A stretch of DNA of 12,425 bases from CAVXXB01 sp963765585 (GTDB taxonomy: Bacteria > Calditrichota > Calditrichia > JAJRVZ01): the NCBI GenBank assembly GCA_963765585.1, contig CAVXXB010000018.1, positions 1 to 12,425 of the forward strand, written 5' to 3'. Numbering within the stretch: the stretch's first letter is position 1; each line of letters begins with the position of its first letter. The notes below the pieces were generated by a model. That model made no database searches, was not told the DNA's origin, and saw nothing but the letters and a program-made list of their open reading frames with translations. Made by a program: the position numbers and the translations under genes. Positions 7,402 through 12,425 of this stretch are shown piece after piece.

Positions 7402-9645
7402 AAAATAAACCTTATAAAGCAATTTAATATTTCTTCCCGGCTCGGGCATAATATCTTTTACCCGGTTTAAATGTTGCCGGTATTCCGTATTGGTTGCATT
7501 TTCGATTGAGAAAGTGAGGGTATGTAAAAAGTTTAACGCCTGGAAGTAATATTGAGCCGATAGATCTAAAACAACATATCCGGCAGTTGGCGTCTCAAAT
7601 TCACCCACACGTTCCTGACTATCAGCGAAACGAATCCCACCCTGCACAGAAAAACTACCAGACTCGTAACTCAATCCAACCCGGCCGTTTAACGGTGGTA
7701 TCTGTGGAAGCGGTGTTCCCTTTTCAACCAAATCACCTTTCACATAACTCAACACCCCCAACACAGACCAGGGACCATAGAAATGCCAGTCAAAGGTAGT
7801 CTCAAATCCGGTCATAAGAGCGTCTTCTCCGACATATTGGTACAGGAACAAGTCTGCCCGGCGCAGGCTTCTGCGGCCTGTATTTTGTGGAAAGATATAC
7901 CCTTTGATATCGTTACGAAAAACTGCCAGATGCCAATTTAGACTCTCACCTGTATAATCCAGAAAGACTTCTGCACCAAATCCGTTTTCTTTTCCAAGTT
8001 CTGAATTGCCAACTTCATAGGCATAAGCAGCAAGATGCGGACCTTCAGAGAATAACTCTTCAATTCCCGGCGCACGAAAGGTTCTCATCAGAGTTGAACC
8101 AACTGTGAAACCTGCGCCCGTATGATACGCTACAGTGAAGCCACCGGATAAATCACCAAAATCCCGTTGACGAATATACAGACTGTAATCTGCCCGGTCT
8201 ACGACCTTTTCTTCATGGGGAACCACAGATTTATGGTCGTACCGCAGTGAGGCACTAAAACCAAATCTTCCCAGATCGTGTTCACCGTATAAAAATCCGG
8301 CATAAGAATACTCCTTTGAAGCGGGTGTAAAGTTGAGTCCCGATGAGGCATAATCACGCATTTCGCCCCACAGACCAATTTCACCATGCACAAAAGTTCC
8401 CTTTTCATTAAAGTGTGTTAATACATTTACATCGTGTGTGACCACGCCAAACCGAACGCCAACCTGATTATTGGATTCAAACTCTGTATGTTTGTAGCGC
8501 TTATATGAGTAACTGAGATCCGTTCGATACCACCAGGGCAAACCGGGATAAATTTCAGACTGCGACTCAAAATGCTCGCGGTTTAAATCAATCCGTACAC
8601 CATTTGGATGTCCACCATTTGGATCTGGCGGAATTCCATACTCTGATTCGTATAAACTACCGGATGCTCCCAGGAAACCCCATTGGGGGAAATACGAAAG
8701 TCCGGCTGTGGCGTTTTTTGTCTCGATATCGGTATTTTGCAAAGTCTGATTCGGGGATTCTATGTCATCGGCTTTGCGATAACTGCCCTCAAAACGTGTG
8801 GCAAATTTACCAAGAGGTATTGTCAGATTCGCGCCTCCGGCATAACCCTGATTCACAGACTCGCCCTGTAAACTCAGGGTTCCCTCAATTCTGTGAGGCA
8901 GAGTAGCGGGGACATATCCCCGTGAAACATTGATCACACCGCCAATGGTATTGGATCCATAGATTAGCGCAGCGGGTCCGCGGATCACCTCTATCCGCTG
9001 GGCATTCATGGGTTCGATAACCACGGCATGATCTGTAGAAGATGCCGATAAATCACCGGTACGTTCACCATCCTCGAGAATAAGTAAGCGATCGCCACCC
9101 AGTCCACGTAAAACCGGTCGTGCCGGTGCCGGCCCCATGGTTCTTTGCGCAAGTCCCGGCTCACCCTCGAGCGTTTTGGCAATCGTGACACCCAGATTCT
9201 GCCGTAATTTTTTCCCACTGACTTCTACCACAGGCTCTTGCATCGCAGAAATTACATCAAATTTATCCGATTCAACCACAATCTCTTCGGTGCTCATGGG
9301 GCTGTATTTAAGCTTTATCGTGATAAAATTAGTGTCTTTTGCAGCAATCTGAACAATAACATCCTCATCCTGATAACCTACGCGAAATATCAGGAGTTCA
9401 TATTTACCAGCCGGGATATCGTAGAAATGAAATGAACCATCCTCATGGGCCGTAACCGAACTATTAATTTTTTCGATATATAATGATGCCCAACCCAATC
9501 CTTCTCCGGTCCTGGCATCGACTACAACCCCAACCAGACTACCATTTATCGCAGGTCCCGCCGGATAGACGGCAGCTGACGCCACATGTATCAGCCCGAG
9601 CAACAGAAATATAAATATATAAATTCTTTGCTTCAGAATCTTCAT
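7399..9645 (-). CDS. ZnuD-like TonB-dependent outer-membrane receptor
   Basis: From ATG 9645 the protein has 748 residues. The signal peptide is MKILKQRIYIFIFLLLGLIH, then VASA. An upstream in-frame ATG at 9684 adds 13 residues that lengthen the leader, and neither has a clear ribosome site. Residues about 37-116 form a carboxypeptidase-regulatory-like domain (GVVVDARTGEGLGWASLYIE..DGSFHFYDIPAGKYEL). EEIVVES (about 120) is the likely TonB box, followed by the plug with PARPVLRGLGGDRLLILEDG, DHAVVIEPMNAQRIEVIRGP and LIYGSNTIGGVINV. The barrel includes TFRAPGIEELFSEGPH and ends RQHLNRVKDIMPEPGRNIKL. The DHAV and PEPGRN signatures resemble the zinc-uptake receptor ZnuD. The ZnuD-type His-rich loop after YGIP is here reduced to PPDPNGGHPNG, so zinc is likely but not certain. 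It is the last gene of a three-gene minus-strand set, behind a metal-ligand-rich lipoprotein. Confidence 0.9.
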   Translation of the reverse strand: MKILKQRIYIFIFLLLGLIHVASAAVYPAGPAINGSLVGVVVDARTGEGLGWASLYIEKINSSVTAHEDGSFHFYDIPAGKYELLIFRVGYQDEDVIVQIAAKDTNFITIKLKYSPMSTEEIVVESDKFDVISAMQEPVVEVSGKKLRQNLGVTIAKTLEGEPGLAQRTMGPAPARPVLRGLGGDRLLILEDGERTGDLSASSTDHAVVIEPMNAQRIEVIRGPAALIYGSNTIGGVINVSRGYVPATLPHRIEGTLSLQGESVNQGYAGGANLTIPLGKFATRFEGSYRKADDIESPNQTLQNTDIETKNATAGLSYFPQWGFLGASGSLYESEYGIPPDPNGGHPNGVRIDLNREHFESQSEIYPGLPWWYRTDLSYSYKRYKHTEFESNNQVGVRFGVVTHDVNVLTHFNEKGTFVHGEIGLWGEMRDYASSGLNFTPASKEYSYAGFLYGEHDLGRFGFSASLRYDHKSVVPHEEKVVDRADYSLYIRQRDFGDLSGGFTVAYHTGAGFTVGSTLMRTFRAPGIEELFSEGPHLAAYAYEVGNSELGKENGFGAEVFLDYTGESLNWHLAVFRNDIKGYIFPQNTGRRSLRRADLFLYQYVGEDALMTGFETTFDWHFYGPWSVLGVLSYVKGDLVEKGTPLPQIPPLNGRVGLSYESGSFSVQGGIRFADSQERVGEFETPTAGYVVLDLSAQYYFQALNFLHTLTFSIENATNTEYRQHLNRVKDIMPEPGRNIKLLYKVYF

Positions 9646-9728
9646 CGCTTGATTAAATATATATATGAGCACCTTAATTCTCATTTTACTGTTAGTTCAT
9701 TTTCTGATTCAACAAACCAGTTTCATAA

Positions 9729-10196
9729 TTATGGATTTACAGCTACAACCGTAATGGGAATTTCCTTTGATTCAAAATCTTTGTGATCGTGATGATTCAA
9801 TAGTATGGTTATTCCTGTCGTACCTTCTTTCATTCCCTCAATGCGAAATTGATATTGTAACTGTTCCTCAGATTTTGCCACCACTTCTGCGACGGAATTG
9901 TCAGCCACACTCCAGCCCATTGACCATTCATCTGTCGTTGGGATACCAACATCACCATCCTCGGCGATATACTTTATATTTAACAAGGCGGTTTGTGCGC
10001 CCTTAGTAACTTCTATAGCGCCTGATACAATACCATCAACATATGATACTATTGTATCTCCGTTCGCAATAAGATAGAGCCCGATGGCTTCAAAATGTTG
10101 TTCTTCCGGTTCAACCGGATTATCATTACTGCACCCAAATATAAAAGTGAGTAGTAATGACAATGATGCTAAATTTTTTATTGATCGATTAAACAT
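9729..10196 (-). CDS. Putative metal-binding lipoprotein next to the TonB receptor
   Basis: This is a 155-residue protein. The start is ATG 10194-10196, which has GAGG 6 nt upstream; an in-frame TTG at 10208 lies in that ribosome site and is rejected. The signal MFNRSIKNLASLSLLLTFIF is followed by GC, giving lipidated Cys22, then an acidic tether (SNDNPVEPEE). The mature part opens with EEQHFEAIGL (31-40), has AEDGDVGIP (78-86), and near the C-terminus has NHHDHKDFESKEIP (134-147) followed by a final strand. The two His/Glu/Asp clusters at opposite ends of a small beta-rich domain could together form a metal site; this is inference. The EHFEA opening after the lipobox looks like a recurring lipoprotein family, but I cannot name one. 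The gene lies 83 bp upstream of the ZnuD-like receptor start, so the two probably act together. Confidence 0.85.
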   Translation of the reverse strand: MFNRSIKNLASLSLLLTFIFGCSNDNPVEPEEQHFEAIGLYLIANGDTIVSYVDGIVSGAIEVTKGAQTALLNIKYIAEDGDVGIPTTDEWSMGWSVADNSVAEVVAKSEEQLQYQFRIEGMKEGTTGITILLNHHDHKDFESKEIPITVVAVNP

Positions 10197-10202
10197 AATA
10201 AT

Positions 10203-10206
10203 CCTC
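10203..10206 (-). promoter_or_regulatory. Ribosome binding site of the lipoprotein gene
   Basis: GAGG on the minus strand, 6 nt before ATG 10196. It decides between ATG 10196 and the TTG at 10208. The preceding stretch, 10209-10348, is AT-rich and shows no gene or clear terminator. Confidence 0.65.
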
Positions 10207-10348
10207 AAATTAAAGGTTTTTGATTTATCAACTGAATAAACTAATAAAATAAATGGAGATAGTCGAAATAGATGGAAAACTCACGGCTATAAATTCGCTA
10301 TCGGTATGGTATTTAGTTTATTTCCGTAATAATGATCTTGATGGCTGG

Positions 10349-10633
10349 TTATTTAGGAGGGGCGCGATCTGAAAATATAGAGCGCGGCACATAAAGTGGG
10401 ATATATGTGGTATAAAATATGCTTGTAAATTTTGGCCTAAAATCTTTGCGTAGCAATAACAGCAGCAAAAATAAAAGCCCGGCAGCCAGCGCATTTTGAA
10501 AAACGGCCACTGCACAGGTTTTTGATACATTGGTCAATCCCCGGTGATCATGATGGAAATCAGCAGTGATCACCAGTAACACCAGTATTACAGCAAATAG
10601 TGAGATCGTATATTTTAGTGTGGTCTGTTTCAT
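10349..10633 (-). CDS. Small membrane protein with HHDH motif
   Basis: This 94-residue protein has two hydrophobic segments: residues 7-24 (KYTISLFAVILVLLVITA) and 42-61 (VAVFQNALAAGLLFLLLLLL). Between them lies DFHHDHRGLTNVSKTC, with His27, His28, His30, Asp29 and Cys40. The tail (62-94) is basic and aromatic. Small proteins with a leader followed by HHH/HD and a Cys are common beside metal transport genes in Bacteroidota-like genomes, which fits the neighbouring metal-ligand lipoprotein and ZnuD-like receptor on the same strand. The family is not recognised. The loop could bind zinc or copper, or the His/Cys stretch may face the periplasm as a sensor; neither is shown. There is no Shine-Dalgarno motif before ATG 10633, and the predicted promoter would give a nearly leaderless mRNA. 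Confidence 0.7.
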   Translation of the reverse strand: MKQTTLKYTISLFAVILVLLVITADFHHDHRGLTNVSKTCAVAVFQNALAAGLLFLLLLLLRKDFRPKFTSIFYTTYIPLYVPRSIFSDRAPPK

Positions 10634-10642
10634 ATTTTTTTT

Positions 10643-10671
10643 AATATAAATGGTGAAACATAATTTTGCAA
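10643..10671 (-). promoter_or_regulatory. Predicted sigma-70-like promoter of the metal locus
   Basis: On the minus strand, TTGCAA (10666-10671), a 17-bp spacer and TATATT (10643-10648), 4/6 and 5/6 matches to the usual -35 and -10. Transcription would start near 10636, only a few bases before ATG 10633. If the organism uses Bacteroidota-type promoters the fit could be fortuitous. Confidence 0.4.
10654..10670. promoter_or_regulatory. Palindrome overlapping the promoter, possible Fur/Zur-type operator
   Basis: TGAAACATAATTTTGCA reads on both strands as TGNAANAT-N-ATNTTNCA, with 6 of 8 positions symmetric in each half. Its AT-rich 17-bp dyad of TG..CA form recalls Fur-superfamily operators in general shape but matches no specific consensus. 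It covers the -35 and spacer, so a bound repressor would block transcription of the metal locus. Confidence 0.3.
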
Positions 10672-10693
10672 TGTTTTGTTCCGGACGGCACTC

Positions 10694-10969
10694 TATAACC
10701 CTCCCCTATATCCCCTCCCTCCCGCCTCGAGGCATGGAGGGGACTTTTAAAATTCTAATAGTTTTCCAATCATTTGCTTTAATAATAGTGGTTTTGGATT
10801 TGCGAATTGGTATTTGATGTTTGTTTCGGATTTAGTAGGGACACGACACCCGTAAAACGGGGTCTTCGACATGCCGTGTCCCTACCATGGAATTTGCATC
10901 TGGTTAAGTCCCCTCTTTGCGGTCCCGTGTAACGGGATCGGAGGGAGGGGATTTAGGGGAGGGTCATTA
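10694..10969. repeat. Structured repeat, copy 2 (MITE-like)
   Basis: The left end TATAACCCTCCCCTATATCC and the right end, reverse-complemented TAATGACCCTCCCCTAAATC, are inverted repeats. The central stem-loop at 10835-10885 has a 14-bp outer stem, GTAGGGACACGACA against TGCCGTGTCCCTAC (one mismatch). It encloses CCCGT-AAA-ACGGG and GTC-TTC-GAC, giving a cloverleaf-like fold. TCCCGT-GTA-ACGGGA near 10923-10937 is a further hairpin. The 10847-10878 and 10940-10969 blocks are identical to copy 1. The right end forms the last codons and the stop of galK. The remaining part (10745-10830) is AT-rich and unexplained. Confidence 0.75.
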
Positions 10970-12218
10970 CACTACCTACTGGTCTAATTTTTAACACCAT
11001 AATGCTATTGGCACCGAACACCTTCTCCATATTCTCAATATAGGGCGGTACTTTGTCATCCGGCAAGAACACCTGTATTGTACCGGCAAATCCACCACCA
11101 TGTATCCGGCAGGCACCAACGCCAATATCTGCGATATATTTTTCTGTAAGTGCCAGGGCCAATGACACTCCCTGCTCTCTAATATTTTTTGTAGTATATA
11201 TGTTCTGCAGCCATTTAAATGAAGAATCCCCGGACTCCTTTACCAAATTCAGGAAACGAATGAAGTCTCCGGATTCCAGGGCATTTACTTCATCAGTAAC
11301 ACGGGTATTTTCTTTCATGAAGTGAATTGCCCGCAGAACGGCACGGTCACCCAATTGCTCTCTCAGTAATCCAATATTATCTAAAAATAGCTCCGAATCT
11401 ACCTCTCGAAGAACCCGGACATCAAAAAATTCAGCAACCGATTTCATTTCATCAGGTACGGCCGCATAATCATCTGTCAGATCGGCATGAGTGCCGCCTG
11501 TGTCAACTACCAATAAGCTGTATTTCTCACGATCAAAATCAAAATTAACTTTTTTTACCTCTGGATTTTCCGGATACTTGAAGTCTATTGCAATAATACC
11601 CCCTACAGCACAGGCCATTTGATCCATTAATCCACAGGGTTTACCAAAATACTCATTTTCTGCATATTGCCCGATTTGTGCCATCTGTTCTGCCGGAATC
11701 TTATTATCATTATATAGCGCATTAAAAATGGATGCCAGCAGTACTTCTATAGATGCGGAGGAACTTAATCCGGAGCCGGGCAGCACATCGCTGGTGATAC
11801 ATGCATTTAATCCGCCAATGTTGTACCCCAATTCATTTATTCTGGATGCGATTCCGCGAATCAGTGCACTTGTTGTACCTGCTTCCTGATCCACGGCTTG
11901 TAGCTGATCCAGATCTATCCGGAATGGTTTGACATATCCTTCAGAGTGTATAGTTACAATCGCTTTAGGAATTTTGGCTGCTACCGCAATCGAATCCAAA
12001 TTAATACTTGCTGCTAAAACCCGGCCATGGTTATGATCGGTGTGATTCCCGCCTAATTCTGTCCTGCCGGGTGTACTAAAATAATATCTGCCCTTCTGAC
12101 CAAAATGACGATCAAATTGATTATCCAGACTCTGATACCGCTCTGATTGCTGCTTTAAAATGACTTCGTCATTACCATATATTTTTTGAAGCATGGTTCT
12201 TAGATTAGTTGGGTCCAT
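10953..12218 (-). CDS. galK: Galactokinase (GHMP kinase family)
   Basis: The protein has 421 residues and phosphorylates galactose at C1 with ATP, the entry to the Leloir pathway; it should be cytoplasmic. The signature is GRTELGGNHTDHNHGR (51-66), a variant of the galactokinase GR.N.IGEH.DY motif seen in a divergent galactokinase branch. The ATP loop is LPGSGLSSSAS (146-156). CGLMDQMA (195-202) carries the likely catalytic Asp199, with Arg52 as its usual partner. GVGACRIHGGGFAGT (366-380) is the third GHMP motif. The start ATG 12216-12218 has GGA 7 nt upstream. The last five residues, VMTLP, and the stop come from the adjoining repeat; family members usually end near the RPVG.V strand, so this tail is probably harmless. 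With the lacZ gene it suggests galactoside use, although the two genes are 7 kb apart. Upstream, 12219-12425 is AT-rich without a gene. Confidence 0.93.
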   Translation of the reverse strand: MDPTNLRTMLQKIYGNDEVILKQQSERYQSLDNQFDRHFGQKGRYYFSTPGRTELGGNHTDHNHGRVLAASINLDSIAVAAKIPKAIVTIHSEGYVKPFRIDLDQLQAVDQEAGTTSALIRGIASRINELGYNIGGLNACITSDVLPGSGLSSSASIEVLLASIFNALYNDNKIPAEQMAQIGQYAENEYFGKPCGLMDQMACAVGGIIAIDFKYPENPEVKKVNFDFDREKYSLLVVDTGGTHADLTDDYAAVPDEMKSVAEFFDVRVLREVDSELFLDNIGLLREQLGDRAVLRAIHFMKENTRVTDEVNALESGDFIRFLNLVKESGDSSFKWLQNIYTTKNIREQGVSLALALTEKYIADIGVGACRIHGGGFAGTIQVFLPDDKVPPYIENMEKVFGANSIMVLKIRPVGSVMTLP

Positions 12219-12425
12219 TCGCTATTCCATCATTAATCTTCATATTGATTAAAATATCTATGGTATATTTTATATCCACCAGCAGGTTCGATAAAAGAAG
12301 CATAAAACTACCGCCTGCCAAATTAGAAATAGCAATATATGTGGTTCAATAGGAATTTTCAAGTTTGACAATTATATGGCGAGTGTTTTGGGTTTAGGTA
12401 TTTATTTATTAACCGCAGAAGGCGC

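Noticed and set aside
10969..10976. ACACTACC at the galK end, the same octamer as the insertion end at 4188
   Set aside because: In galK it is part of codons for the conserved PVGSV end and has no inverted partner nearby, so it is probably chance.
12360..12395. TTGACA on the plus strand near the right edge as a promoter
   Set aside because: No acceptable -10 at 16-18 bp spacing and no gene seen downstream in the window.

Overview
The window looks like a piece of a Gram-negative, AT-rich genome of the wider FCB type (Bacteroidota, Calditrichota, Marinimicrobia and similar lineages). The evidence is several lipoproteins, a TonB-dependent receptor with an N-terminal carboxypeptidase-regulatory-like domain, an Omp85-type barrel and a secreted lacZ-type beta-galactosidase, plus many short interspersed repeats. 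This placement is inferred from gene style; there is no marker gene.

Region 1 (1-4203) lies on the minus strand and is decaying. At the left edge is the start of an unknown exported protein. Next is a heavily deleted metallophosphoesterase pseudogene (253-567). Then comes an exported GH2 beta-galactosidase (lacZ, 591-3789) broken by one extra base at about 3459. Just upstream of the lacZ ribosome binding site sits a 383-bp insertion (3813-4195) with inverted ends GGTAGTGT/ACACTACC and an 8-bp target duplication CTGTTGAA. It carries an internally deleted GxxExxY-family gene and cuts lacZ off from its old promoter region.

Region 2 (4204-5993) starts with a hairpin-rich intergenic repeat. Two plus-strand lipoprotein genes follow, one with a carboxypeptidase-regulatory-like fold and one resembling a Cache sensor domain without any attached signalling module.

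Region 3 (5994-7181, minus) encodes an Omp85/BamA-like outer-membrane barrel without POTRA domains.

Region 4 (7211-10969) is the most interesting part. A three-gene minus-strand locus runs in transcription order from a small His-containing membrane protein, through a lipoprotein with a His/Asp/Glu cluster, to a ZnuD-like TonB-dependent receptor. It looks like an outer-membrane metal (zinc-like) acquisition or sensing cassette. A palindrome overlaps its predicted promoter. The cassette is bracketed by two directly oriented copies of a structured repeat that share identical 30- and 32-nt blocks. Both copies abut gene ends, and one supplies the last codons and stop of galK.

Region 5 (10953-12218, minus) is a galactokinase of the GHMP family. 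With lacZ it suggests a former lactose/galactoside-to-galactose-1-phosphate route, of which the secreted hydrolase now appears damaged. No RNA genes or CRISPR arrays were seen.
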